Below, one piece after another: positions 21,090 to 32,886 of a DNA stretch of 64,000 nt; the first letter of the stretch is position 1, and each line of letters begins with the position of its first letter. The stretch spans positions 3,844,001 to 3,908,000 of the forward strand of contig JAVHNS010000001.1 of assembly GCA_036872755.1 (NCBI GenBank), in the 5' to 3' direction. Position numbers and translations under genes: made by a program. Source of the stretch: Orbilia blumenaviensis (taxonomy: Eukaryota; Ascomycota; Orbiliomycetes; Orbiliales; Orbiliaceae). The notes under the pieces are model-generated. The model was not told the origin of the DNA. It saw nothing but the letters and a program-made list of their open reading frames with translations, and did not search any database.

Positions 21090-21922
21090 TTAGTAGGTGG
21101 TTCCTTCGGGTGGCTGTGGGAGTTTCTTGTTGTTCCCGCTGGCCATGAACCTGGATGCCATCGAATTTATATTAGTAAGGCCGTTTAAGTAAATTGTAAA
21201 CAGAATGATATTCTTAAATGTGGGGAGATGTTTTACCTTCGAAGCTCCACAAGGACAGTCTCCATGGTATATTCACGCTTCCAGTTTCCCAAGCACTGCA
21301 ACTTTGTGGGGTCAACCTACACATCAGCATGCCACTAGTTAGTAAAGCCATCGTATATACACAGATCTCGCCGAGTCGAGGGGGAGAAAAGTGGAAATAG
21401 AGAGCGACTGACCTTCCCATTATCCGGGTCCACACATGGCAGGTTGATTCTAGATACGAACCGAACCGTAGGCGGCACGTCCGGGTAATGTTCGTCACAG
21501 CGGAGCTTGAGGCTGTAGATACGGTTCTCGTGGACGCTCTGTTGACAGCGTTATAGTTAGAATCTTCTATTGTTTCCTTTCATTTCCGATGTGGTGGGAG
21601 GTGGGGTAACGAACGTGGGGAGGGCCGAGGATGGTGCCGTTCCAGTCGCTCATCATGATATCGTTGTCATCGTCGAGACCGAGTGAGCAGGCGTCTACAC
21701 ATCGTGGATACCAGTCAGTTACCGACTACTGGAATAATTAAAACATAACCAAGTACAAAGCTAACACGATATTGACATCTACAGCACTGCTAATGAATTT
21801 GCGAAAGGACGTATTGATCTTTAAACGAAGGAGTTGGGTGTAGATATACCAGATCCTTGGCCCTTCTCGCCCTTCTCTAGCTCCTCCAAGAGTCGGAAGT
21901 TTCTTGGGACCTTGGCCGACAT
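21090..21922 (-). CDS. MMS2: Ubiquitin E2 variant Mms2
   Basis: Mms2 is the catalytically inactive partner of Ubc13. Together they build K63-linked ubiquitin chains on PCNA for error-free post-replication repair. Five exons give 139 residues, the family's usual length. The order is MSAKVPRNFRLLEELEKGEKG, then WNGTILGPPH, then YSLKLRCDEHYPDVPPTVRF, then LQCLGNWKREYTMETVL, ending KLPQPPEGTTY. The HPN tripeptide and active-site context of true E2 enzymes are missing, as expected for a UEV. The second intron donor reads GTTCGT, a weak but acceptable form. The gene is head-to-head with MON2, 750 bases away. Confidence 0.95.
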
Positions 21923-22672
21923 GTTGGGAAGAACCTATCTATGGCAAGATGAGTTGTGAATGGGCAACTGCAACTGTGGTGGTTGTAAGTGGGTATGTGG
22001 ATGTGAATATAGTGTAGGTGTGTGTGTGTGTTTTGGAGGGTGTAGATAGCAGGTGGGTGGTATGTAGGGACTAATGTAGTACGAAGTGGTGCTATCTGTC
22101 GTGGGACAAAAGCGTTGGAGGGGCTAGTCAATCACCATACCAGCAGGACAAGACAAGACAGGACGGGACAGGACAGGGCTGAACTGGGACTGGACCAAAC
22201 TGGAAATAGGAATTGGAATGCTCGCGTGGAGGTCACTTAACCAGCCAACATATGTGCCAGTCAATTCGCCAGGTAACTGGTGGGGGACTCTGATCCGACC
22301 TGGGAACTGTGGAAGACCTGTGGAGGGGGCGACTCCGGTCGGTAACAGGCGGCTTAAAAGCCTAAATTGGGGCCACCATTTCCCACAGCTGCCTCCAAAT
22401 GACGCGCCGCTCTCTCGTTACACTCCGTCTCATACCATACTACTTACGTACCACCCCCCATCGGATGGCGGTATAGCTGACAACTTTCACTCTTCACATG
22501 CCGGAAGGAACGTCGACACCTATAGTGCTATTCGAAACTATAGCCCACAAGTGCACGATAATTACTTAAGCAAATAGCTGTAGGAGGACGAAGAGAAGAA
22601 GAAGGAGAAGAAGAAAGGAGGAAGCATACGAATACAATCTGCGCTCACGCTATCATTAAACACAATCCCGCA
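21923..22672. promoter_or_regulatory. Divergent promoter region of MMS2 and MON2
   Basis: About 750 bases separate the two start codons. A GGACA-type pentamer tract lies at 22146-22178. A purine-rich tract (GAAGAGAAGAAGAAGGAG) lies at 22590-22625, just before MON2. It must hold both promoters; no specific factor site is claimed. Confidence 0.55.
22146..22178. repeat. GGACA/AGACA pentamer repeats
   Basis: Six or so imperfect copies of GGACA, AGACA or GGACG occur head to tail. They lie in the shared MMS2/MON2 promoter, about 240 bases upstream of MMS2. Confidence 0.7.
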
Positions 22673-25600
22673 ATGACCGCCCAGATCCTCGCCCACGAAT
22701 TGACCTCGCTGCTGGCGGAAGCCAGGAAGCGCAGCGGCGAACTGAGATCTGTATGTTCTCCTATAGTTTTGTCGTCTTGAATATCCGTATTACAGCCATG
22801 AGCTACATAAGCTAATAATTAATTGATTGATCGCAAATGCGACAGGCAACCGAGAAGTCACTGGCGGAGCTTAAGCTCTTGTCATCTAGTCCGGAGAATG
22901 AAGTCGCACGAGGTACTAATAGCGATCCGTCCATCAACCAAGCTTCCGGAGTGAAATCCTATCTTGCTCACGAATATGAACAGAACTATCGCGGAAGCCT
23001 TCGTTCCCATCGCCCTTTATATTAGCATGCGCTTCCAAACACCCTAGGCTCACTGCCATGGGACTTAGTTGTCTCCAACGCCTGATCGTAGCCAAAGCTC
23101 TCGCCCAAGTACTGCTCCCCTCAATAGATAGGCCAATTGGCTCTGGGTGTGGTGGATTTATGTCGCTAAGCGTATGAGTCGTAGGCAAGGTTAAAAGAGG
23201 TCCTGGATGCGTTCAGAGACGCCGTATCTCTTGGTCGGTCTCCCCCGGCAACAGTAACTTTGCATTCTCCCCCGGCATACTGATGCTCATGAATAGGCCC
23301 TGATATACAGCTTAAGATTCTACAAGCCCTCCCGTCGCTACTCCAAAATTACGCTTCCAATATCAAGGGGAAATATCTCGAGGACACGCTCGCCATATGC
23401 TCGAGTCTACAGGGAACAAAGGTCGCCGTTGTCAATAGTACAGCTGCCGCGAGTGAGTAGGATATGAAGTACTCAGTTGGGAAGAGTGACTATGCTGACG
23501 TAGTACTAGCTTTACAGCAACTGATAATATCAGTGTTTGATAAAGTTGCCGCTGAAGATGGTATTAGTGACCCTACCCCATGATCATTCTAGTTTTATCA
23601 GCAGGTTCTAATTTCAAAAGATAAGGCATCTGAAATTCCCACCTCTGAGGATGTCTCCGTAGATGGTGAGACAATATCCCTACGGCCTGCCGCTGCGGAT
23701 GCATACAGAGTACGCCCGTCCCTCCACGAGTCCGCAGGTTGAGACTCAATCCAAACGGCCAGTTTAATACAAGACAATCTAAATTGATTAAATACTAGGT
23801 TTTCCAAGATCTCTGCCTACAAACTGAAGGTCAAAGGCCTCAGCATGTGCAGTTCACACAGATCCCTCAGCCGTTCGGCCTCGAGCTCATCGAGTCTGTT
23901 TTGGCCAATCATTTCGAGATTTTTCTTGCCCATAAGGAGCAAGCCCATATCGTTCGCGCTCGAGTCGCCCCGTTCGTCATTAGATCTCTTTCGAATCGCA
24001 CAAATTTCCCAATCGCTGTGCGAGTCATTCGCATATTTTACGTCCTTCTACGGCGCCATCTTTCGATATTAGAGTCGGAATGTGAGGTTGCTCTGGGGCT
24101 TCTAATGCATATGCTAGACCCGGATGCAGGACCTGGATGGAAACGAGCCCTTTGCATGGAAATTGTCAGAGGATTGTTCGCAGAAGCATCGCTAGTGAGG
24201 AGGTTGTACTCAGTATACGACGCTCGGAAAGATAAAAAGCCTGTTTTAAAAGAACTCACGGCAATGCTCGCTCGTCTTGCGACAGAGAAACCGTCTATCA
24301 TCGGGTTAGGGACGCAATCATCGGTCCCGTTGGATCAAAATGCTCTCAGGAACATGAACAATGAACAGATGGCACTCGAAGCTGGAGGTGTCGCCGGTAT
24401 CATCGGCGGTGTTTCCGGGATGAGCGATGCTACGATATCGGGCCTGAGCCTCCAGTGGAGCTCGGTACGAGTGCCCTGCATTGAGCAACTTGACAAGACT
24501 GAGCCGCCGGCGACCCCGGAGTCATATCTCTACGCCCTGGTTTTGAGTTGCATAAACAGTTTCTCAGAAGGATTGGCGAAGTTTATATTACCATTAGCTA
24601 CGACCTCTTCAGAGATCAGGGGTTCCAAAAAGCGCAGGCTTAAAGCGTCAATACAGGCACAAACCGGCAACGACAGCGACGCTACTAGTGGCGGCGAAAA
24701 CCAGGATAAGAAGTCACCGCCAAATAGCCTGTCGAGGAAAAGCTCAACGATGAAAAGACGGCTTAAGGGGATACTCAATCCGCTGACGCTTGAAGACCAT
24801 CCGTTACAGGCCGATATCCAAACGTGTGCATCAATCGTAGATACATGCTGGCCCGCGGTTTTGGCCCTCTATTCGACATATCTGTACGCCACACTAGATA
24901 ACGAATATTACCACAACCTCGTCAGGTCTTTGCAGAAGTTTACACAAGTTGCGGGTGTATTAGACCTTTCAACGCCGCGAGATACTTTTCTTACAACCCT
25001 TGGGAAGGCAGCGGTACCCCCACAAGTGCTATCTTCTCACATCGCCTACTCAGGATTCCATGAAGCCTCTTCGGGGAGGGAGACACCCACCTCTGTGCCT
25101 TCGAACTTAGCGGTGCCGGGAACCGAATCGAAGCCTCTTGCGCTTAATGTTCGAAACCTCGTTTGCTTGCGGGCTTTGTTAAACGTTGGAACAGCATTGG
25201 GAACCACTCTAAAAGACTCCTGGACAATAGTGCTGGAAGCTCTACAGCAGACCGATTATATTCTACAGTCCACGTATCGCGCAAGCAAATCTTCGGCCCA
25301 ATCTGTCAAGTCTATGGATTTGCAGAGGTCTGCGAATGATGGTCAGGCAATGTTGGCCAATGTCGGGCCTGAGATCGCAGCTGTTGAAGGGACCTCCCAA
25401 AAGCTATTTGAAAGCACAAGGGAGTTTAATAATGAGGCCTTCCGCTCTTTTCTGCGTGCTTTGTGCGACCTGTTGGACCTCGACGAACTGGAAAACCCTC
25501 CACCTGTCGCAGAGGCCCCACAAACCGGGCGTCAGCGCGGAGCCATGCCTGTGTTACCAGGCCACAAGCCACCGGGCTTTGGGCACCGCCGGATCAGTAG

Positions 25601-28425
25601 TATTGGAAGCCGGCGTAAATCCTCCTCTGCTGCTACTATCGATAACACATTTGCGATATCTAAGCTTGGAGAGTTAGTGCAGGTTAATATCGAGCGTTTG
25701 ATAACAAACGATTCCGAGGATAATGGGTGGGATACCATTCAAAGATATCTACTGATTGCGTCGACATCGAGAGGGGTTGAGGGGGCGATTAGGTTGAAAG
25801 CCTCGGAGATATTGCATGAATTTGTGATACTATCTGCTAGAACACTGAATCCAGAGTCTCCAGGCGTTATAAACATCCAAGAACGGATTTTAAACGCGCT
25901 GTTAAAGGAGCTTCGAGGTCTTGAAGAGGGAAACCAAACCGGCGGCGATACCAACAGCAATACTGTTAAACTCGTTGACGCGGATATTCATAAGTCGGCG
26001 TTGGAGGCTCTGACAACGATGCTTGAGCAATCCGGTGAGAATTTGAAGTCTGGCTGGGATATATTGTTTAGCATCATGAATACCGCGTTCAAGGTACCCG
26101 CTGAAGGGAAGACGTTTAGACCAGCTGGGAAGTCAATAAGGTTGCTCAAGACGTCGTTTGCGTCGTTGCAGCTAATATGCACTGATTTCCTGGGGCTTTT
26201 ACCAATCGACTGTGTGCTGGTTCTTATTGATACGCTGTATGCGTTTTGTGCGCAGGTGGATGATTTGAATATCTCTCTAACGGTATGTGCACACTCCCTG
26301 TAGCTATTCTTAGTCCGGTTACTAATAGTACCAGACAATTACGTATTTCTGGAATATTTCAGATTTCCTCCAGCGCCAAAAGTCCGACAGCGAAAGCGAA
26401 CATGATTTCCCGAATACCGACAAAGAACTTCTGGCCGCTGTTCGTTCGCAGGGTTCGAGTACCAGCATGGTTCTATGGCTCATCCTACTTCTCAGACTCG
26501 CGGAGATAACGAAAGACCCCCGCTCAGAGGTTCGAAACGGATCGATCCAGACTTTATTCCGAATATTCGATTCTTACGGCCATATATTGGGTCCTAAAGC
26601 GTGGAGCTCGTGTTTGAATATAGTTGTGTTCAAAATGATGTCTACGACGGAAACGCTCCTTAGAGAAGGGAGTTTACCTGCCCCGGAGCGGAAACAGTGG
26701 GACGAGACCGTGGTTCTTATTCTTAAGGGAACGAGTAATCTCTACTCTAACTTTTTGAACGTCTTTCAGTTGCTATCAAGCTTTGAAACGATCTGGAGCA
26801 CTTATATCAAATACCTACGTCATTTGCTAGATTGGCGGAGTTTTGAAGTCACGAAGACGGTGTATAAGGAGCTTGCAAGGCTGCTCGAGAAGGCATCGAC
26901 ATCGGAAGAGCTGGCTGTGAGTTCCAAGCGAGAGGCCTGGGATTTGTGGGCTATGCAAGGCCGGGGCTTAGTGGAAGGGATCGAAGAGGGGAGTCAGAAT
27001 AATTCGCAAGAAACACTGACGGCGTTCATTAATGCGTTTAGGCCGCTGTATAAGCTCATGGGATCGATCACTTCGACGGCAGATATCGAACAGGCGCTTG
27101 GTGTGTTCAGGGACTGCATGCTATACCCAGAACTACCGGCGTATTTCTTCGATGTTGAGACTCTGAGTGCGCTGCAAACGTCGATATTGGATTCTATCAA
27201 GGCGATAGATACTGCCTCTACAGAGTGGACATCGCTGGTTTTGAAGGAACTAGCATTTTTGAGCAGGTTGCCTTATAGAGCTGCTGCGGCGAATAACGAC
27301 ACAAAAGCGCGAAAGCCATCATATGTGGCTGTTTCTTCGACGATCTTGGCTTCTTTGACGGGTATGGCGCTTAAGCATGCCAGTGCTGGACCGGATATTT
27401 ACAACAGTGGGGCTGTGTCTGAAGTTCTTCAGGCACTTTGCGAGCCGATACAGATGAAGTATAAGTTTTATCCGGGGGCGACTACTAGGAAGGAAGCGTT
27501 GTGGGTTCAAGCTACGAGGGTTGCACTTGCGATTTTGAAGGAAATGATACCGATATTGGATTCTATGCAGCTAAACGACAATAAAGACGACGACGATACA
27601 GTTAGAATCCGGTTTTGGGAAGATGTGGTTGATATCACGTGCGCCATTGTGACGGCGGATTGTGATGACGAGGATGTAGATGTTGTGCTTAAGGATGAGG
27701 AGTTTGATATTTGGGCATTTGAGGAGGCGAGGGGGTTGATTATCCCACGGTTGGGGAGGGGGTTTGTGCCGTTTTTGGTGAAGGAGAGGTACGTGAAGAG
27801 TGTTTTTGGGGCGTCGTTGTTGTATAAGGTTTTGGATGGGGAGTTGGATATTAGTTTTAAGGATGGAGAGAAAGGTGTGGGCGGTTCGGGGATGTTGTTT
27901 GGGTGCACCAGTGATTTGGTGTTGGAGAGGAGGGCGAGGGTTGGGTATAGGTGTTTGGATGAGTTGTTTGAGCTTTGCGGGGGTGAGAAGGAAGGGGATG
28001 AGTGGGTGCGTTTGGCGGGGGCGGCGATTCCGTGGATGTTGGTCAGGGTGTCGGTTGTGCTGAGGAGGTTTGCGGCGGTGAGTTTTAAGATCCTCGAGGT
28101 ACCTTTTCTTTCTTAATGGGTAGTAGCTGACATATCTTTTTGGGGGGTGTTTTAGGACCAACCGCTCCGGGGAAGGACGCCTCAACCTAGGTGTCAAAGG
28201 AAAGAGATCATTTACATCATGGAGAAGTTTACGAAGCTACGGTGTGCGGGGGTTGAGCTTGGGGAGGGGAGGGAAAGTGGAGGAGAAGGAGAAGTTATGG
28301 AGAAGGCGAAACGGCACCTGTTAGTTATGTTTCCGTTTATTTCGCAGGCCGTTAGGGTTGCGTATGGCGATAGTCGACTGCTTGTGCTATTGACGAATGC
28401 GCTAGATGAGATTGGGAAGATGTAG
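22673..28425 (+). CDS. MON2: Golgi/endosome traffic protein Mon2
   Basis: Mon2 is a large peripheral protein of late Golgi and endosomes, related to the Sec7-family large Arf exchange factors but lacking a Sec7 domain. With Dop1 and Neo1 it acts in endosome-to-Golgi recycling. I read ten exons: seven small ones between 22673 and about 23709, one long exon from about 23800 to 26282, then about 26334-28098 and about 28156-28425, for roughly 1,710 residues. The N-terminus (MTAQILAHELTSLLAEARKR) is the conserved Mon2 start. SFPSPFILACASKHPRL, LKILQALPSLLQNYAS and ATLQQLIISVFDKVAAED appear only when the small exons are spliced. Other family blocks are QFTQIPQPFGLELIESVL, NISDFLQRQKSDS and LFRIFDSYGHILGPKAW. 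The C-terminus is the usual PFISQAVRVAYGD helix. It converges with TRM11, 165 bases away. Confidence 0.93.
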
Positions 28426-28590
28426 GAAACGAAGTCAAGTAGAATATGGTATGGTATGGAATGAATGGAAAATTTTGTTTGAATGGTTAGGGGTATCATT
28501 TTTGTTTCTAGATATGTGTAAAAAGGATAAGAATTCTATATCTAGATGTCTATTTTTTGTTGTTATATTTTAGACTTCGTTTTCGTGAAA

Positions 28591-30479
28591 TCACGAGTCT
28601 TCTGATGGGGGTGTTTTGAAACCCTCGAAGTACTATGTAATACAATTGTGTTAGCATAATTATAGATACTCTCTATTGCAGCCAGAAACTTTACCTTTCT
28701 TCGGAATGGATTCAGGGCATCTGCTGTCCGTGCCAGTTTTGCCTTCGTAGGGTCGTGAGGTTCCCCGGCAGCAACTGCGTCAGGGAGGATTTCGCTATCT
28801 GTTGTAGCTGTTGCTATCCCGTTTTCTTCTTCTCGGTCGGTTTCGTAGCGCGTGTATGTGAGTAGTCTTCGAGACCCTGTGTTATAACACTGTCAGTACC
28901 ATATTCCAATTCAGTACCAAATAGAAGTATTAAAATAGAATACATTTATTGAAATTCTGCACACAAACAGACTCGAGCTTTAGGTTCCTATGCGTCGGGA
29001 TTGAGAACTCATTAAAGTCTTCATCCGCGGTGGGTAGCCATATGCATAGACGACCGTTGGGAGCTAAATGCGTGGAAGCAAAGTTTGTAATGTCGTTTAA
29101 CATCTTGTCGAAGCTGTAGGGACGTTTGGGGGGGACGAAGTCCTTTCGTCTTTTTCTCTCAGGAAATAATATATGTTAGTAATCTTGTTATAAGTGTTTC
29201 GGGTGAGATATGGGGGTATATTACGCACGTATGCTGTGCGATACCATCAATAATAGTTGGCACCTTCGGTCTAGACGGATCTCTACTCCCCAAAACCTTT
29301 AATCCTTCCCGAACACCATACGGTGGGTCGCAAATAATCGCATCAAATATCCTTTCACTCCTCCCCGCCGCCGCAACTCTACCAAGTGGGCTGTTGGTGA
29401 GGTCGCTCACGAACATATCTCCGTACCTATCCATGATTTTGTACTGTTCAAAGTTACTCCTTAGGCTTTTCCCCGGTTTGGTGCCCCTGATCATACGACC
29501 GTCGATATCGGAGCCGAATGTTATTGCGCCGAAGTGTGCGCAGGCGACTGCGAAGCTGCCGGTACCTACGAATGGATCGTAGGCTAGTTTCCCGGGGGAG
29601 ACGAGTGCCATGTTTGCGGTTACCAGTGATAGTTCGGCGTCCATGGAGGTTGTGCCGATGTAGTTTCTTTTCTTGAGGTCGTAAGTCTCTATTGCGGCCC
29701 TGCTAGACTTTGCCAAAAATCGTGCGAGGTAGACTTGATGCGGTTCATCCAGATGTGTAGGATTTCTCGCAGGAGTCTCAACAGCATCATCGATCTTCAA
29801 CGCCGCGAAGCGTACAGGGTCTAAAATCGAGGTAGCTTCGTAATCCTCCATAACAACAAACAGCTCATCCGGGTTCTTCATACGTATAGGTCCGTCAAAC
29901 CCCACGTATGAAAACCCTTCTATTAATTCCTTCTTTACAGCTTCAGTACGCATTCCGTTGAAGGACTCGAATCCGAATTTGAAGGAACATGTTTTGTAGA
30001 GGTGCCATAGGTGGGATGTTCGTGATTTTACGGAGGTGTGGAGTTCATCGTAGGTTGTGCCGGTGCCCCAGAGCTCGTAGATGGCTTTTGCGAGGATGGA
30101 GCGTGATATTAGGGTTTTGGCGTCTTCGGGGGATTTGAGGGCTATTAAGGCGAAGGGGGCCTGCAAATATTTATATCAAAATATACAATTGTTTTCGAGT
30201 TAGCCATTCTGAAATCGTAATATATATATAATAATCTATGTTTCGAATATATGCATAGAGATTTATGGATAAGAAGAGGAAACATACTTTCTCGGTATAC
30301 CGAAGTATCTTGTACTCGATATTAAACAGTTCCGCGAGAGACTCGAGCTCCGGCTTACGGAATGTCTCATGGACTTGTGCAAAGTGGATGAGGTACTCTC
30401 GCATCGGCGGGGGCAGCTGACTGCACACCGGCGCGAGCGATTCCACAGTCGCAGCCATGGCGATGCACTTCTTGAACAA
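28591..30479 (-). CDS. TRM11: tRNA (guanine(10)-N2)-methyltransferase catalytic subunit Trm11
   Basis: Trm11, activated by Trm112, makes N2-methylguanosine at position 10 of tRNA in the cytoplasm. The N-terminal THUMP-type region begins EYLIHFAQVHETFRKPELES. The Rossmann methyltransferase core has the SAM-binding motif DPFVGTGSFAVACAHFGA and the catalytic IICDPPYGVREG, the DPPY form of the N6/N2-amine motif. The family segment KRPYSFDKMLNDI follows. The last exon is short: splicing after NPFRR to an acceptor near 28631 gives KYFEGFKTPPSEDS and a stop at 28591. About five exons give roughly 480-500 residues. The start is either 30479 (MFKKCIAMAAT) or the Met at 30458 (MAATVESLAP). It is head-to-head with the uL2m gene. 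Confidence 0.93.
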
Positions 30480-31114
30480 GATCGGCTTAACTAGGAGGTA
30501 TTTAAGTGCTACGGTTTATATTCAAGATTGTTAGTCGTTTTTTTTGTGAACTCTAATTTTTAACATCTTGAGCTATATGCATAGAAGTAAAAATGCAACG
30601 ATATAGTGGACGGCTACATACGGAAATTTTGGCCGTTGTTTTGTAGGTATGGAATCCGCGGCAAAGCCCTGGGGAAGCAGAACATGAAAAGATCGAATCC
30701 CTGGGCTAGCTATCACATCCGACTTGTTATGTCGTTACAGGCGCCGGGCTGTTGAAAGTCAATACTGACGCATGCGCATTATCGCAGCTGGTTGTAACCA
30801 AACGTTGTTGTGTGTGGTGGTTTGGAGTCAAGGTTTTTAGCGAAACCTCAACCGCATCCCTTCGATATAAAATCAATCCACGCCACTTCCCCCCCACGGG
30901 ATTCGATATTAAGAATTCCGTAGACGCCGGAAAACCCCATCCGACAAACCTTCCGCCGGTATCTTTACTTCTAGCGCCGTGTGGCTATGGCGATACGGTA
31001 GTACCCTCTATATTTCCTTTGGCTATACGACAAAAAACCCCGGCTGGCGGGGTTCAACAAATCGGACGGGACGCTGCATCTTACATAACCCCCCTTCGGA
31101 AGGACTAATTCACG
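30480..31114. promoter_or_regulatory. Divergent promoter region of TRM11 and uL2m
   Basis: About 640 bases separate the two starts. The right half is GC-richer and stays partly open on the plus strand (30752-31108), but there is no recognisable product, and it runs into the uL2m leader. Promoters of both genes must lie here. Confidence 0.5.
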
Positions 31115-32694
31115 ATGTTATCCGGATCGGCTTCAATTGCACGGCTTCTGAGCCGGAGCTGTAGCTCTGTCTCTGGTGCATCATCTACATCTCGAATTCT
31201 CACCGGTGCAAGAGCTACCACAGTAGTAGTATCTCGAAACTACGCCACAGTAGCCGACTCATTCCTTTCCACCTCCTCGACTTCTTCAATTCCGATATCC
31301 AGCTTTGAAAGTCCCTTCGCGAAACCACCAGATAGGACTGAAGAGACAATTCGTATGCGAACATACAAACCACGAACTCCTGGTGTGCGACATCTACGAA
31401 GACCTATAAACGACCACCTGTGGAAAGGAAAACCCTATCTACCGCTTACCATTCCTCGAAAAGGCCATGGCCTCGGCGGTCGGAATAATTCCGGTAGAGT
31501 TACGGTCCGCCATCGTGGTGGTGGTCATAAACGAAGGATTAGAACCGTCGATTTTAGTAGATTTGCGGGTGGACCGCATACCGTTGACAGGATTGAATAC
31601 GACCCGGGCAGAAGCGCACATATAGCATTGATCACGAGTAAAGATTCGGGAAAGAAGAGTTATATCCTGGCAGCGGACGGACTACGTGCTGGCGACAAAG
31701 TACAAAGCTACAGAGGTGGTGTTCCGGCCGATCTTCTGGCTAGCATGGGAGGTGTTATAGATCCCGGTATGCTTGCCGCAAAGACCGCATGGAGAGGAAA
31801 CTGCTTGCCATTGAGATATATCCCCATCGGAGCCGTTGTTCACGCCGTTGCAACAATCCCTAATGGTCCGGCAAAGTTCTGCAGAGCGGCTGGAACATAC
31901 GCAACCGTTGTCGCGAAGGACGAAGTACGTGGATTCGCTATTGTGAGATTACAAAGCGGTGAAGTCCGACGGTTTATGATTGATGCTGCTGCTACGGTGG
32001 GCGTCGTAAGCAATCCGACATGGAGACATAGACAGCTTGGAAAGGCTGGGCGATCGAGATGGCTGGGAATCAGGCCAACCGTTAGAGGTGTCGCTATGAA
32101 CGCATGTAAGTGGAAATTATCCGTTTCGTCACCTTCGTCGTCGTCCGTTCCCTCCTCGCATCTACTGTCCTTTATTGCATTACATAAAAAAGGGACAAGG
32201 TCAAGGGTTGGGTTTCCAAAACTTCGGACTATGTCTATGTACCAATCGGGCCCGAAAGGGGACAGCCTTTGGAGCCGAGATGGCGATCTCAAACGAACCA
32301 AGCAAAATACCAAGATAGCTGACTCATCGAAATCTATGTAGGTGACCATCCCCACGGTGGTGGTAGAGGAAAGTCCAAGGGTAACCGTCACCCGGTGAGC
32401 CCTTGGGGTATACCGGTAAGGATTAATCAGCCCCTCTTTCTCCCTTCCTAAAATATAACGTTATAGGTGTTTGATATTTCACACAAACACGCACACCCAT
32501 GTGCCTTTTTTTTCTTGTTTCTTTGCCCCGCGTATTCACGTTATCCTGAAACTAACGAGTTGATTGGTTTTTGTTTCTTTATTTCGTTTATCCAGACGAA
32601 ATCAGGGTACAAAACTAGGAAAGTGGGGAAGAAGAATCCGTGGGTTGTGACGGAGAGGCCGCGTGGGAAGGAGAAGAGGGAGAAGAAGATGTAA
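31115..32694 (+). CDS. RML2: Mitochondrial large-subunit ribosomal protein uL2m
   Basis: This is the mitochondrial homologue of bacterial L2, near the peptidyl-transferase centre of the large subunit. Three exons (31115-32105, 32342-32415, 32596-32694) give 387 residues. The first 60 residues are Ser/Arg/Ala-rich, typical of a mitochondrial targeting peptide. L2 signatures follow: [51 protein letters not shown] and [17 protein letters not shown]. The 74-nt middle exon encodes the functional loop [14 protein letters not shown] with the conserved histidine, then PWGIP. The last exon gives [18 protein letters not shown]. If the first intron is not removed, the frame stays open through it and stops at the intron's own TAG acceptor. 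The protein would then lack the DHPHGG loop. Confidence 0.95.
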
Positions 32695-32863
32695 AAGAGC
32701 GATATGCATGGTGAATTCGGGAATGGGGGTACAGTGCGGTGACAGTGGCGAAGGAAGCGAAGACGAATGTGTATATGGGACAGGATATTTGGGTGTATTA
32801 TTACGTATGCCAGCCATGCATACCTAGAAACTACTGCGACAAACAGTATTCATTTTTCACTTG

Positions 32864-32886
32864 TACATACATACATACATACATAC
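32864..32886. repeat. (TACA)n microsatellite
   Basis: About 23 bases of perfect TACA repeat lie just downstream of the uL2m gene. Confidence 0.85.

Noticed and set aside
27571..28197. Long minus-strand open frame (208 codons) opposite the MON2 3' end
   Set aside because: It lies antisense to well-supported MON2 coding sequence and has Pro/Arg/His-rich shadow composition without a domain.
31115..32341. A 408-residue single-exon uL2m reading
   Set aside because: The frame continues through an intron with a GTAAGT donor. The spliced form restores the highly conserved DHPHGG loop and a basic C-terminus, so the long single-exon form is not the main product.
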